Assembly (NCBI RefSeq): GCF_030273445.1
Contig: NZ_CP120678.1
Span: 1,837,501-1,901,500, forward strand
Source: Selenobaculum gibii
GTDB lineage: Bacteria; Bacillota; Negativicutes; ICN-92133
Direction: 5' to 3'
DNA length: 64,000 nucleotides
The translations under genes and the position numbers were made by a program. Below the pieces are notes generated by a model. The model worked only from the letters and a program-made list of their open reading frames with translations. It ran no database searches and was not told the origin of the DNA. Shown here one piece after another: positions 43,983 through 53,928 of the stretch. Positions within the stretch are counted from its first letter, which is position 1, and every line of letters starts with the position of its first letter.

Positions 43983-44012
43983 ATACTACCTCTACAACTT
44001 AAAATTCAAAAA

Positions 44013-45311
44013 TTAGTGATGTAAAAAACCTAGTTGAATAATGAAAAGAACCATAAATACATACATCAATGGATGTACTGTTGATCCTTTACCACGTAAC
44101 ACTTTAATTAGCGGATATACGATAAATCCTACACCAATACCAGTCGCAATACTATAGCTGATTGGCATTAAGAACAATACTAGGAATGCAGGAAAAGCTT
44201 CCTCCATATCAGACCAATCAATTTTGCGAAGTCCGCCCATCATTAAGAAACCAACAACAATCAAAGATGGAGCTGTAACAGCTGGAACTGAAGCAAGCAT
44301 CTGTGCAATTGGTGCACAAAATAGTGTAAGTGCAAATAAAATTGCAACAACAACCGCAGTAAATCCTGTACGTCCGCCTGCGGCTACGCCTGCGCCAGAT
44401 TCAACATAAGAAGATGTTGGACTTGTACCAAGCATAGCACCGACTGTACTACCAATTGCATCAGCAAGTAAAGCGCCTCTTACTTTTGGGAATTTACCAT
44501 CTTTAAGTAAGCCAGCTTGCTCAGCAACACCAAGCATTGTTCCAGTAGTATCAAATAAAGTAACAATTAAAAATGTAAATACAATTGCATATAAACCACC
44601 ACTAAACACACTTTCAACATCCATTTGCATCATTGTGTGCTCAAGACCTGTTGGCATTGAAAAGAAACTTTCTGGAATAACAACTAAACCTTCAAAATAT
44701 GCAATAACAGCTGTAACAATCATCCCAATAAATAAAGAACCTTTTACATTATAAACCATTAATACAGCTGTAACAATAAGTCCAATAATTGAAAGAAAAG
44801 TCATTGGCTCAGCTAAATTCCCCATAGTAACCAAAGTGGCTGGTGAATCTACAATAATTTTTGAATTTTGCAAACCAATAAATGTAATAAAAAGTCCAAT
44901 TCCTGCTGTAATCCCTTGTTTTAAACTCATAGGAATTGCGTCAATTAAAGTATTACGAAATTTTGTCAATGATAATAAAACAAATATAACTGCTGATACA
45001 AATACTGCACCTAAAGCACCTTGCCATGCAATTCCACCTGCAATAACCACACCAAAGGCAAAATACGCATTCATTCCCATACCAGGTGCAAGAGCGATAG
45101 GATAATTCGCAAAAATCCCCATAATTAAAGTAGCAACAATCGTTGCCCCAATCGTCGCAACAAATACACCATTAAAGTCCATACCTGCTTGACTAAGAAT
45201 TGCCGGATTTACGATTACTATGTAAATCATAGTAACAAAAGTAGTAAGACCCGCTAATATTTCCGTAGAAATATTCGTCCCACGTTCCGAAAACTTAAAC
45301 CAGTTATTCAC
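44013..45311 (-). CDS. NCS2-family purine permease (AzgA/PbuG-like)
   Basis: A 432-residue transporter with 13-14 helices, resembling adenine/guanine/hypoxanthine permeases. N-terminal ILAGLTTFVTMIYIVIVNPAILSQAG, the LAPGMGMNAYFAFG loop and TSPTSSYVESGAG are family hallmarks. GTG at 45311 behind GGGGGAG gives the usual N-terminus. Transcript leader contains a hairpin and a palindrome upstream; no purine riboswitch core was found. Confidence 0.92.
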   Translation of the reverse strand: MNNWFKFSERGTNISTEILAGLTTFVTMIYIVIVNPAILSQAGMDFNGVFVATIGATIVATLIMGIFANYPIALAPGMGMNAYFAFGVVIAGGIAWQGALGAVFVSAVIFVLLSLTKFRNTLIDAIPMSLKQGITAGIGLFITFIGLQNSKIIVDSPATLVTMGNLAEPMTFLSIIGLIVTAVLMVYNVKGSLFIGMIVTAVIAYFEGLVVIPESFFSMPTGLEHTMMQMDVESVFSGGLYAIVFTFLIVTLFDTTGTMLGVAEQAGLLKDGKFPKVRGALLADAIGSTVGAMLGTSPTSSYVESGAGVAAGGRTGFTAVVVAILFALTLFCAPIAQMLASVPAVTAPSLIVVGFLMMGGLRKIDWSDMEEAFPAFLVLFLMPISYSIATGIGVGFIVYPLIKVLRGKGSTVHPLMYVFMVLFIIQLGFLHH

Positions 45312-45371
45312 GATTTCTCCCCCTATAAAATCTCTCAAAAAATATTTATGGTACATATTAAAAACAGAAAA

Positions 45372-45397
45372 AGCTCATAACCCAATAGTCATAAGCT
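45372..45397 (-). terminator. Attenuator-like hairpin in the purine permease leader
   Basis: 10-bp stem (45372-45381 with 45388-45397) followed on the minus strand by TTTTTC, upstream of the permease gene. Could end transcription early; what controls it is unknown. Confidence 0.5.
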
Positions 45398-45420
45398 ACT
45401 TAAAAATATATACCACTTTA

Positions 45421-45448
45421 GTATTTTATCATATTTATGATAAAATAC
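45421..45448. repeat. Perfect 12-bp inverted repeat before the purine permease
   Basis: GTATTTTATCAT and ATGATAAAATAC separated by ATTT. It lies in the promoter region of the permease on the minus strand and may be an operator; a hairpin role is also possible. Confidence 0.5.
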
Positions 45449-45466
45449 CAGCTTTTTTGTAAAAAT

Positions 45467-45499
45467 AAACGAGATATTGCCAAAAGCAATATCTCGTTT
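45467..45499 (-). terminator. Terminator of the arg operon
   Basis: Stem AAACGAGATATTGC/GCAATATCTCGTTT followed on the minus strand by ATTTTTAC, right after argH. Confidence 0.9.
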
Positions 45500-45503
45500 A
45501 TTT

Positions 45504-46922
45504 TTACAACTTAATTTTTTTATCGTATTCATCAACAATTGCTTGCTGATTTTTCATGATTTCTTTTGCCGTTTTAATTTGTAATTCTACTTGTTGATAA
45601 GAAGTACCCCCAAAGGAATTACGGTTTGCAACACAAGTTTCTGGTTTGATTTCTTCTAAAATATCTTCTTCAAATAATGGCGAGAATTGTTTAAACTCTT
45701 CTAAAGTTAAATCCATCAGCCATTTCTTTTGTTCAATACAATAGTGTACACTCTTTCCGGAAACTTCATGTGCTTGTCTAAACGGTAAGCCTTTTTTTAC
45801 AAGGTAATCTGCTAAATCCGTTGCGTTGGAAAAATCCTCACGGACAGCTTTTAGCATCAGTTCTTGGTTGACACGCATCGCACGAATCATTGCACTATAT
45901 ACGCTTAAACTAAATTTAACCGTATCAATTGTATCAAATAAACCTTCTTTATCCTCCTGCAAATCTTTATTATATGCAAGCGGCAACCCTTTTGCCGTTG
46001 TCAGCATCGCCATTAAATGACCGATCACTCTGCCTGTTTTCCCGCGTACAAGCTCAGATACATCAGGATTTTTCTTTTGCGGCATCATACTTGAACCAGT
46101 ACAATGTGCATCGTCTAATTCAATAAATGAAAATTCACGTGAACACCAAAGAATAATTTCCTCACTGATGCGGCTTAAATGCATCATCATAATTGATGCA
46201 AAAGATAAAAATTCTAAGATATAATCACGATCACTAACAGCATCTAAACTGTTATTGTAGACTGCACCAAAATTTAATTGCTCAGCTACAAGTTGGCGAT
46301 CAATCGGGAACGTCGTTCCCGCTAATGCACCTGCACCAAGCGGCATAATATCTGCCCGCTCATATACGCCTTTCAAACGGGAAAAATCACGATTTAACAT
46401 TGAAAAATACGCTAACATATGATGTGCAAAAAGAATCGGTTGTGCCCGTTGTAAATGCGTATATCCAGGCATAATCGCATCTGAATATTTTTCCGCAACT
46501 TCAACGAGTGCTTTTTCCATATCAAGCACCAATTTTGCAATATTGGCAGTTTCTTTGCGTACATACATATGCGTATCTAAGGCAACCTGATCATTACGAC
46601 TACGCGCCGTATGTAGTCTGCCACCCGCTTCACCGATACGATCAGTCAGCCTTTTTTCTATATTCATATGAATATCTTCAAGTGCGACATCAAAAGAAAA
46701 ATTACCAGCTTCAATATCAGCTAAAATTCCTTGCAATCCATCAATAATTGCTTTTGTATCACTTTCTGGTATAATCCCGCATTTTGCAAGCATAGTTGCG
46801 TGAGCAATACTGCCTGCGATATCTTCTTGATACATTCGTTTATCGAATTGAATTGACGCTTGAAATTCATTAATCATTTCATCTGTAGTTTTTGAAAATC
46901 TTCCGCCCCAAAGTTTGCCCAT
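45504..46922 (-). CDS. argH: Argininosuccinate lyase
   Basis: Last step of arginine synthesis, cleaving argininosuccinate to arginine and fumarate. The 472 residues show [18 protein letters not shown], and the fumarase-superfamily signature [12 protein letters not shown]. It overlaps the argG stop by 3 bases (TAATG). Last gene of argCJBDFGH. Confidence 0.97.
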   Translation of the reverse strand: MGKLWGGRFSKTTDEMINEFQASIQFDKRMYQEDIAGSIAHATMLAKCGIIPESDTKAIIDGLQGILADIEAGNFSFDVALEDIHMNIEKRLTDRIGEAGGRLHTARSRNDQVALDTHMYVRKETANIAKLVLDMEKALVEVAEKYSDAIMPGYTHLQRAQPILFAHHMLAYFSMLNRDFSRLKGVYERADIMPLGAGALAGTTFPIDRQLVAEQLNFGAVYNNSLDAVSDRDYILEFLSFASIMMMHLSRISEEIILWCSREFSFIELDDAHCTGSSMMPQKKNPDVSELVRGKTGRVIGHLMAMLTTAKGLPLAYNKDLQEDKEGLFDTIDTVKFSLSVYSAMIRAMRVNQELMLKAVREDFSNATDLADYLVKKGLPFRQAHEVSGKSVHYCIEQKKWLMDLTLEEFKQFSPLFEEDILEEIKPETCVANRNSFGGTSYQQVELQIKTAKEIMKNQQAIVDEYDKKIKL

Positions 46923-48133
46923 TATTTACCTTCTTTTTGTTGCATTAAAGCTCTAACTTTTAACGGTAAACCGAATAAGTTGATAAAGCCTTCTGCATCC
47001 GCTTGATTATAAACTTCATCACGACCAAATGTAACAAATTCTTCACTGTACAAGGAATAAGGAGATTTGGAACCAGCTGAAATGATGTTACCTTTATAAA
47101 GTTTTAAACGAACTGTACCTGTTACAGTTTCTTGTGTCTGATTTACAAATGCATCTAATGCTTCACGCAATTGACTGAACCACATTCCATCATAGACAAG
47201 TTCTCCATAACGAATTGCTACAGTTTCTTTATAATGGAAAGTTGCGCGGTCTAAAGTTAAGTATTCTAATTCACGATGTGCATAATAAAGAATTGCCCCA
47301 CCTGGATTTTCATAAACACCACGAGATTTCATCCCGACAAGACGGTTTTCAACAATATCAGTAATACCAACGCCATTTGCCGCACCAATTTCATTTAACT
47401 TTGTCAATAATTCTACTGCACCAAGCTTTTCACCATCTACAGCTACTGGAATCCCTTTTTCAAATTCAATTTCTACATAAGCAGGTTCATCTGGTGCTTG
47501 TTCTGGTGATTTTGTTACAAGATATACATTATCTTTTGGTGCATTCCATGGATCTTCAAGATCAGAACCTTCATGGCTTAGATGCCAGATGTTCCTATCC
47601 ATACTGTATGTTTTATTGCTCGTTGCAACTGGAACGTTGTGTTTCGCAGCATAGGCAAGTGCATCTTCACGGGAACGAATATCCCAAATACGCCATGGAG
47701 CAACGATTTGTAAATCTGGTGCTAGCGCTTTTACCGTAAGTTCAAAACGAACTTGGTCATTGCCCTTACCTGTTGCACCATGCGCAATTGCATCTGCGCC
47801 TTCTTGACGAGCAATCTCAACTAGTGCTTTCGCAATAATTGGGCGTGCGAAAGAAGTGCCTAATAAATATTTTCCTTCGTATACAGCTCCTGCTTTTAAT
47901 GTTTGCCATACGTATTCTTCAAGGAAAGGTTTTGTTAAATCTACGATAAACACTTTGCTCGCACCGGATGCTAATGCTTTATCATGAACAACGTCTAATT
48001 CGTCGCCTTGCCCAATATCTGCACAAACTGCAATAACTTCACAACCATTATAATTTTCTTTTAACCAAGGGATAATTACGGATGTATCTAACCCTCCGGA
48101 ATATGCCAATACTACTTTTTTAATATCGCTCAT
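46922..48133 (-). CDS. argG: Argininosuccinate synthase
   Basis: Condenses citrulline with aspartate using ATP. The 403 residues begin [14 protein letters not shown] (PP-loop) and include [26 protein letters not shown] and [15 protein letters not shown] at 48133 chosen for GGAG upstream; a TTG 9 bases earlier is less likely. Confidence 0.97.
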   Translation of the reverse strand: MSDIKKVVLAYSGGLDTSVIIPWLKENYNGCEVIAVCADIGQGDELDVVHDKALASGASKVFIVDLTKPFLEEYVWQTLKAGAVYEGKYLLGTSFARPIIAKALVEIARQEGADAIAHGATGKGNDQVRFELTVKALAPDLQIVAPWRIWDIRSREDALAYAAKHNVPVATSNKTYSMDRNIWHLSHEGSDLEDPWNAPKDNVYLVTKSPEQAPDEPAYVEIEFEKGIPVAVDGEKLGAVELLTKLNEIGAANGVGITDIVENRLVGMKSRGVYENPGGAILYYAHRELEYLTLDRATFHYKETVAIRYGELVYDGMWFSQLREALDAFVNQTQETVTGTVRLKLYKGNIISAGSKSPYSLYSEEFVTFGRDEVYNQADAEGFINLFGLPLKVRALMQQKEGK

Positions 48134-48167
48134 TGTTTCCACTCCTCAACTCTAATTACTTTATGTA

Positions 48168-49097
48168 TTAATCACACATCGTTAATGCCATAATGGCTTT
48201 TTGCACATGCAGACGATTTTCAGCTTCATCAAAAATTTCATCAGCATGTTTTTCTAAAATCTCTTCACTGATTTCTTCGCCGCGATGTGCTGGCAGACAA
48301 TGCATTACCATCGCATCTGCTTTCGCATGTTGCATCAATTCTGTATTGATTTGATAATCCTGAAAGATTTTTACCCGTGCATCATGCTCAGCTTCTTGCC
48401 CCATGCTTGCCCATACATCAGTATAAACGATATCGGCATCTTTTACTGCCTCAATTCTATCGTTTGTTACTAAAATTGAACCACCCGTTACTTTTGCATC
48501 TTCGATTGCTTTTGCCGTAACCTCTGGGTTTGGTTCATAACCCTTTGGCGTAGCAACAGCAAAATGCATACCAACTTTTGCACAGCCGTACATCAAAGAA
48601 TGCACCATGTTATTGCCATCACCGACATACGCTAATTTCAGACCTTTTAAGTTTTGTCCTTTATATTCTTGAATGGTCAATAAATCCGTTAATACTTGAC
48701 ATGGATGAAGTAGGTCAGTCAGCCCATTAATTACAGGAATGTCAGCATATTTAGCAAACTCTTCGACATCATCATGATTAAATGTACGAATCATAATCCC
48801 ATCTAAATATCTTGACATTACTCTAGCAGTATCTTTAATCGGTTCACCGCGACCAATTTGCAAGTCATTCCCCGATAAAAATAATGCACTGCCGCCCAAT
48901 TGATACATCCCAACTTCAAAAGACACACGTGTTCTCGTCGATGATTTTTGAAAAATCATGCCTAGCGTTTTTCCTTTTAATAAATGATGCTCAATTCCGG
49001 CTTTTTGTTTTGCTTTTAGCTCTTTTGCCAAGTTAAGAATTTGCTTTACTTCTTCACTTGTTAACTCGTGGATCGATAATAAATCTTTCCCTTTCAT
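48168..49097 (-). CDS. argF: Ornithine carbamoyltransferase
   Basis: Makes citrulline from ornithine and carbamoyl phosphate. The 309 residues have the carbamoyl phosphate loop SSTRTRVSFE, HPCQ, DGNNMVHS and HCLPAHRG. The biosynthetic (argF) role is given by its place in argCJBDFGH. Confidence 0.96.
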   Translation of the reverse strand: MKGKDLLSIHELTSEEVKQILNLAKELKAKQKAGIEHHLLKGKTLGMIFQKSSTRTRVSFEVGMYQLGGSALFLSGNDLQIGRGEPIKDTARVMSRYLDGIMIRTFNHDDVEEFAKYADIPVINGLTDLLHPCQVLTDLLTIQEYKGQNLKGLKLAYVGDGNNMVHSLMYGCAKVGMHFAVATPKGYEPNPEVTAKAIEDAKVTGGSILVTNDRIEAVKDADIVYTDVWASMGQEAEHDARVKIFQDYQINTELMQHAKADAMVMHCLPAHRGEEISEEILEKHADEIFDEAENRLHVQKAIMALTMCD

Positions 49098-49167
49098 TCT
49101 ATAAAACCCCCATACCGTACTATTATAGCACGCAACAAGAAAATATTTAATACTTTTACCGTTTCAT

Positions 49168-50361
49168 TTATTGATGTTTTGCCAACACTTTATCCAAAAT
49201 CACAATTAATTCATCGACATTTGCTTCCGTAATGATTAATGGTGGCACAAAACGTAGGACATTGCCTGCTGTACAATTGATAATTGCACCGTTTTTCAAG
49301 CATTCATCCACGATTTCACGACCTGGTTTTGTAAGCTCTACACCGAGAATAAAGCCTTTTCCACGCACAGTTTTGATGAGCCTGCTATATTTTACTTTTA
49401 ACTTTTGAAGTTCACTTATAAAATACGCCCCTACTGTTTTTACATTGTCCAGTAAATTTTCTTCATCAATTGTATCCAATACCGTATTTGCCGCCGCACA
49501 GGCTAACGGATTGCCGCCAAAAGTTGAGCCATGATCGCCCGCATGAAAAGCAGCTGCATATTTGTCAGTAGCAATAAACGCCCCAATCGGTACACCACCG
49601 GCTAATCCTTTTGCCAAAGTTACAATATCCGGTTTTACCCCAAATTGTTCATAGGCAAACATCGTTCCACTGCGTCCAATGCCTGTTTGAATTTCATCGA
49701 AAATTAGCGCCGCATGGTATTTATCACATAATGCACGAACCTTTTGCAGATAATCCGCATCAGGAACATTTACGCCACCTTCGCCTTGAATCGGCTCAAG
49801 CATTACAGCACATGTTTTTTCGCTTATTATTGCTTCTAACGCTTTGATATCGTTGTACTCTACATAACGAAAACACTCTGGCAATGGACCTACACCCTGT
49901 TGGTATTTCGGCTGTGCTGTTGCTGTAAGCGTAGCTAAAGTACGCCCATGGAAGCAATGATTCGCCGTAATAATCTCTGATTTATCCGCATCGAATTGAT
50001 GTGCATACTTACGCGCAAGTTTCATTGCCCCTTCATTTGCTTCCGCACCGCTATTTGCTAAAAATACTTTGCCAAGGCCGCTTAACTTTACTAACTTTTC
50101 CGCTAAAACTACTTGCGTCTGCGTATAATACAAATTCGAACAATGAATCATCTTTGCTGCTTGGTCACTAATCGCTTTGACGAGTTTTGGATGTGCATGA
50201 CCAAGAACATTTACGGCAATCCCAGCCAAATAATCTAAGTACTGTTTTCCATCGGTATCATATGCATACACGCCTTTTCCATACGATAAAACGAGCTGAT
50301 AGCGTGCAAACACCGGCATATAATAATCTTTATCCTTTTGAAAAATTTCTTCATTTGTCAT
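49168..50361 (-). CDS. argD: Acetylornithine aminotransferase
   Basis: PLP enzyme transferring an amino group to N-acetylglutamate semialdehyde. The 397 residues include NSGAEANEGAMKLAR, HGRTLATL, LIFDEIQTGIGRSG and the PLP Lys in VTLAKGLAGG. ATG at 50361 behind AGGGAG. Confidence 0.96.
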   Translation of the reverse strand: MTNEEIFQKDKDYYMPVFARYQLVLSYGKGVYAYDTDGKQYLDYLAGIAVNVLGHAHPKLVKAISDQAAKMIHCSNLYYTQTQVVLAEKLVKLSGLGKVFLANSGAEANEGAMKLARKYAHQFDADKSEIITANHCFHGRTLATLTATAQPKYQQGVGPLPECFRYVEYNDIKALEAIISEKTCAVMLEPIQGEGGVNVPDADYLQKVRALCDKYHAALIFDEIQTGIGRSGTMFAYEQFGVKPDIVTLAKGLAGGVPIGAFIATDKYAAAFHAGDHGSTFGGNPLACAAANTVLDTIDEENLLDNVKTVGAYFISELQKLKVKYSRLIKTVRGKGFILGVELTKPGREIVDECLKNGAIINCTAGNVLRFVPPLIITEANVDELIVILDKVLAKHQ

Positions 50362-50377
50362 CTAAGGTTCACTCTCC

Positions 50378-51265
50378 CTATTTTACAACTTCAGTTCCAA
50401 TCCCCTGTGGAGTGAATACTTCTAGAATTAAGGAATGTGGCTGACGTCCATCAATAATATGTGTCTTGCCTGCCCCAGCTTCTAAAGAACGTAGACAAGC
50501 TTCTACCTTCGGAATCATCCCACCTGCAATCGTACCGTCATGAATCATATTCCGTGCTTCTTGTTGCGTAAGCGTCGAGATAAATGTACTCTTATCATGA
50601 TAATCACGATAAATCCCTTCAATATCTGTTAGTAGTAACAGCTTTTCAGCTTCCAACGCACCTGCGACCTCTGCCGCTACATAATCTGCGTTGATATTAT
50701 AACTTTCATTACCCTCACCAACGCCGATTGGCGCAATGACTGGAATATAATCTTGATCTAATAAGTCATTTAATATCTCCGTATTGATTTTCTTCACATC
50801 ACCAACAAAACCAATATCAACTTTACGCAGTATTCCATTTTCATGTACAACTGCCAAATGCTTTTGCGCTTTGATTAACTCCGCATCTTTTCCACTAAGA
50901 CCAACTGCTTTTACGCCATTATGATTTAATAAACTTACGATTTCCGTGTTAATTTTACCGACAAGAACCATTTCCGCAATCTGCACCGTTTCTTCATCCG
51001 TTACACGCAATCCACTGACAAATTCCGTCTCTTTGCCGACTTTTTTCAAAAATTCAGTAATATCAGGCCCGCCCCCATGCACGATCACTGGGCGCATTCC
51101 CACAAACTTCATTAAAACAATATCTTGGATAACTTTCGCTTTTAACTCATCATTAATCATCGCATTCCCGCCATACTTAATGACAATCGTCTTCCCATAA
51201 AAATGCTTGATATAAGGCAAAGCCTCCACCAAGACAGAAGCCTTATCTTCCGCTAAAAAACTCAT
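50378..51265 (-). CDS. argB: Acetylglutamate kinase
   Basis: Phosphorylates N-acetylglutamate. The 295 residues show IKYGGNAMIND, VHGGGPDI, NINADYVAAEVAGA and GGMIPKVEACL. ATG at 51265 with GGGGAGG 9 bases upstream. A GC-rich structured element separates it from argJ. Feedback by arginine is usual but not provable here. Confidence 0.96.
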   Translation of the reverse strand: MSFLAEDKASVLVEALPYIKHFYGKTIVIKYGGNAMINDELKAKVIQDIVLMKFVGMRPVIVHGGGPDITEFLKKVGKETEFVSGLRVTDEETVQIAEMVLVGKINTEIVSLLNHNGVKAVGLSGKDAELIKAQKHLAVVHENGILRKVDIGFVGDVKKINTEILNDLLDQDYIPVIAPIGVGEGNESYNINADYVAAEVAGALEAEKLLLLTDIEGIYRDYHDKSTFISTLTQQEARNMIHDGTIAGGMIPKVEACLRSLEAGAGKTHIIDGRQPHSLILEVFTPQGIGTEVVK

Positions 51266-51299
51266 CCTCCAAAACCTCCCCAAAACAAAACCTTTTAAA

Positions 51300-51455
51300 C
51301 TAGCACTAAGAACGATTGCCGGCAGACGAGAAGTGCTTAGATGCTAGGTGCGCACCACAGCGATGTGAGAAAGTCGTACTTCACATACGTCGACCGAACC
51401 TGCGAGGAACAACGACGCAGCTATGTGCTTATCGGCTGCCCACCATCGTTCTGTC
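51300..51455. repeat. GC-rich structured element between argJ and argB
   Basis: About 150 bp, clearly richer in G+C than its AT-rich surroundings and non-coding. Outer ends AGAACGAT (51309-51316) and ATCGTTCT (51445-51452) are inverted; inside are TGCCGGCA, ATGTGA...TCACAT and other short pairs, so a branched fold is likely. It may be a dispersed REP-like or mobile element, or a structured RNA inside the arg transcript. I cannot name it. Confidence 0.55.
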
Positions 51456-51468
51456 CCTATAATTTAAC

Positions 51469-52674
51469 TCAGGTATGGTATTCTCCGTTTATCTTTACAT
51501 ATTCATAGGAGAAATCACACGTCCAAACCGTTGCGTTTTCTTCTCCTAAATGTAAATCAAGATTGATTGTGATATCATGCTCCGCCATAACATCACGAAG
51601 TGCATCTTCATCAAACTCTGCACCAAGACCTTGATCGTATACGACAATATCGCCAAGCGAAACAACTGTCTTTTCTGGTACCATTTTTGCTCCTGCATAA
51701 CCGGCGGCACAAATAATTCTGCCCCAGTTTGGATCTTGACCGAAGCACGCTGTTTTTACTAATGGCGATTTTGCAATACTCATTGCAATTTTTTTCGCAT
51801 CTTCAAAACTTTCGGCACCCTTTACATTGACTTCAAGGAATTTCGTTGCGCCTTCACCATCGCGGGCAACTAATTTTGCAAGCTCTGTACATACCGTATT
51901 TAATGCCGCTAAGAATGCATCATAATCTGCATCTTCCGTAGTAATCATCACATTTTCTGCCATGCCATTTGCCATAACAAGAACCATATCATTTGTACTT
52001 GTATCACCATCGACTGAAACCATATTAAAAGAAGTCGTTACAACTTTAGCTAATGCTTGTTGTAACAAGTCATGGCTGATTGCTACATCCGTTGTCACAA
52101 AACAAAGCATTGTTGCCATATTCGGATGAATCATCCCTGAACCTTTTGCAATACCGCCAATGTTTACTTTTTTCCCACCAATTTCAAAAGTAAAGGAACA
52201 TGCTTTTGGATAAGTATCCGTTGTCATAATTGCTTTTCCCGCTGCAATACTACCATTATCATCCAGAGCTGTTGCAGCTTTTTTTATGCCAGATTCGACT
52301 TTATCCATTGGTAAATTCACACCGATAACGCCTGTAGACGCTACAAATACTTCTTCAGCGTTTACATTCAATTCCTTTGCTGTAAGTTCAGCCATTTTTT
52401 TAGCGTTTGCAAACCCAATTTCTCCAGTACAGGCATTTGCACAACCTGCATTGGCAACAATCGCTTGCCCTACACCATTTTGTGCAACTGCTTTCGAAAC
52501 CCATACCGGCGCAGCAGCAACAAGGTTTTGTGTAAACACACCAGCTACAGTCGCAGGTACTTCACTATAAATGATTGCTAAATCATCTTTACCACTCTTT
52601 TTAATTCCGGCTTTGATTCCGGATGCTTTAAAACCTTTCGCAAGTGTAACACCTGCGTTATTTTCTCTTAACAT
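51469..52674 (-). CDS. argJ: Bifunctional ornithine acetyltransferase/N-acetylglutamate synthase
   Basis: Recycles the acetyl group from acetylornithine to glutamate. The 401 residues contain the autoprocessing site around MIHPNMATMLCF, where the Thr in ATML becomes the new N-terminal nucleophile, plus VNGDTSTNDMV-type segment (here VDGDTSTNDMV). The presence of argJ explains why no argE is needed. Confidence 0.96.
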   Translation of the reverse strand: MLRENNAGVTLAKGFKASGIKAGIKKSGKDDLAIIYSEVPATVAGVFTQNLVAAAPVWVSKAVAQNGVGQAIVANAGCANACTGEIGFANAKKMAELTAKELNVNAEEVFVASTGVIGVNLPMDKVESGIKKAATALDDNGSIAAGKAIMTTDTYPKACSFTFEIGGKKVNIGGIAKGSGMIHPNMATMLCFVTTDVAISHDLLQQALAKVVTTSFNMVSVDGDTSTNDMVLVMANGMAENVMITTEDADYDAFLAALNTVCTELAKLVARDGEGATKFLEVNVKGAESFEDAKKIAMSIAKSPLVKTACFGQDPNWGRIICAAGYAGAKMVPEKTVVSLGDIVVYDQGLGAEFDEDALRDVMAEHDITINLDLHLGEENATVWTCDFSYEYVKINGEYHT

Positions 52675-52716
52675 AATAAAACCCCCCTAATATTTCTTTT
52701 TTATCTTTTATCAAAA

Positions 52717-53751
52717 TCACGGATATAAAGGTACACCCTCTAATCCCATCTTTTCTTCAAAACCACACATAATATTAAAATTCTGCACAGCCTGCCCAGC
52801 CGCACCCTTAACTAAATTATCAATCACCGATAAGACGATGACTCTGCCCACACGTTCATCCACATGCCAGCCAATATCACAGAAGTTTGAACCACGAACA
52901 TTTTTCGTTGCTGGATAGCCCCCCTGGCCAAGTAAACGAATAAAATATTCATCCTTATAAAGCTTTTCAAATGCTTCATTAACCATCTGCGTTGTAACAC
53001 CCGGTTTTAAATTTGCATAACAAGTGCTTAATATTCCGCGTGACATCGGAATCAAATGTGGCGTAAAACTAAGTACAACCTCTTCACCTGAAAATTCAGA
53101 CAGAGCCTGCTCAATTTCTGGAGTATGTCGATGCCCCCCAACGTTATATGCTTTCAAATTATCATACAGCTCGGTAAACAAATTCTCTACTTTCGCTGAA
53201 CGACCCGCACCCGATACTCCAGATTTTGCATCAATCACTACAGTATGTAAATCGACTAATCCTTCTTTTGCCAATGGTGCTAAGGCAAGAATGCTTGCTG
53301 TTGTATAACAGCCTGCATTACCGACAATTGTCGCATTTTTGATTTGGCTACGATATAATTCTGCTAATCCATACACGCGTTTCGCATCTTTATGCGTATG
53401 ATCAACTTTATACCACTTCTCATAAATGCTCGTATCTTTAAAACGATAATCCGCCCCCAAATCAATCAGCTTTACATTTTTCCCTTCAAAAGCTTTTCCT
53501 ACCGCCATTGCATGACCATGTGGCAAAGCAATAAATACAACCTCACTATCTTTAGCAATCAAATCAATATCTTTCATACTAATTAATTTTTTTGTATAAA
53601 CATTGTTTAAATGTGTGTATATATTTTCAATTCCCGTTCCAGTTTGACTTTCGGATGTAATATGAACAACTTCTACTTTCGGATGATTTTTTAATAATCT
53701 TAATAACTCTACTCCTGCATATCCTGTAGCTCCGATAACACTTACTTTCAT
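52717..53751 (-). CDS. argC: N-acetyl-gamma-glutamyl-phosphate reductase
   Basis: NADPH reduction of acetylglutamyl phosphate. The 344 residues have VIGATGYAGVELLRLL, the catalytic Cys in VGNAGCYTTA, KSGVSGAGR and LIPMSRGIL. ATG at 53751 has AAGGAGGAATTCG upstream. First gene of the operon, directly after an ARG-box promoter. Confidence 0.96.
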   Translation of the reverse strand: MKVSVIGATGYAGVELLRLLKNHPKVEVVHITSESQTGTGIENIYTHLNNVYTKKLISMKDIDLIAKDSEVVFIALPHGHAMAVGKAFEGKNVKLIDLGADYRFKDTSIYEKWYKVDHTHKDAKRVYGLAELYRSQIKNATIVGNAGCYTTASILALAPLAKEGLVDLHTVVIDAKSGVSGAGRSAKVENLFTELYDNLKAYNVGGHRHTPEIEQALSEFSGEEVVLSFTPHLIPMSRGILSTCYANLKPGVTTQMVNEAFEKLYKDEYFIRLLGQGGYPATKNVRGSNFCDIGWHVDERVGRVIVLSVIDNLVKGAAGQAVQNFNIMCGFEEKMGLEGVPLYP

Positions 53752-53784
53752 CGAATTCCTCCTTACCAAGCAACTCTGTTAATT

Positions 53785-53814
53785 ATTATACACCTTTTAT
53801 GAATAATAATTCAA
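53785..53814 (-). promoter_or_regulatory. arg operon promoter with ARG box
   Basis: On the minus strand a -35 TTGAAT (53809-53814) and -10 TATAAT (53785-53790) are separated by 18 bases. The perfect palindrome TGAATTATTATTCA (53800-53813) matches the ARG-box consensus and covers the -35, so ArgR bound with arginine should block the promoter. No argR is in the window. Confidence 0.8.
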
Positions 53815-53881
53815 TACTTTTTGCAAATTTATTCACATATATTCTATAAATATTTATTTATTTTTCTTAACTATATAAAAC

Positions 53882-53926
53882 AAAACCTCTGAATATACAC
53901 TTTCACTTTGTATATTCAAAGGTTTT
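53882..53926 (-). terminator. Terminator after the LigB-like gene
   Basis: Long stem AAAACCT-TGAATATACA/TGTATATTCAAAGGTTTT (53882-53899 with 53909-53926) just past the stop. Confidence 0.75.
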
Positions 53927-53928
53927 AT

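Noticed and set aside
45312-45420. Purine riboswitch before the NCS2 permease
   Set aside because: The conserved core (TATA...GGTTTGGGAGTTTCTACC-type) is missing.
47377-47739. 120-codon plus-strand open frame
   Set aside because: Antisense to argG; Leu/His-rich translation without any domain.
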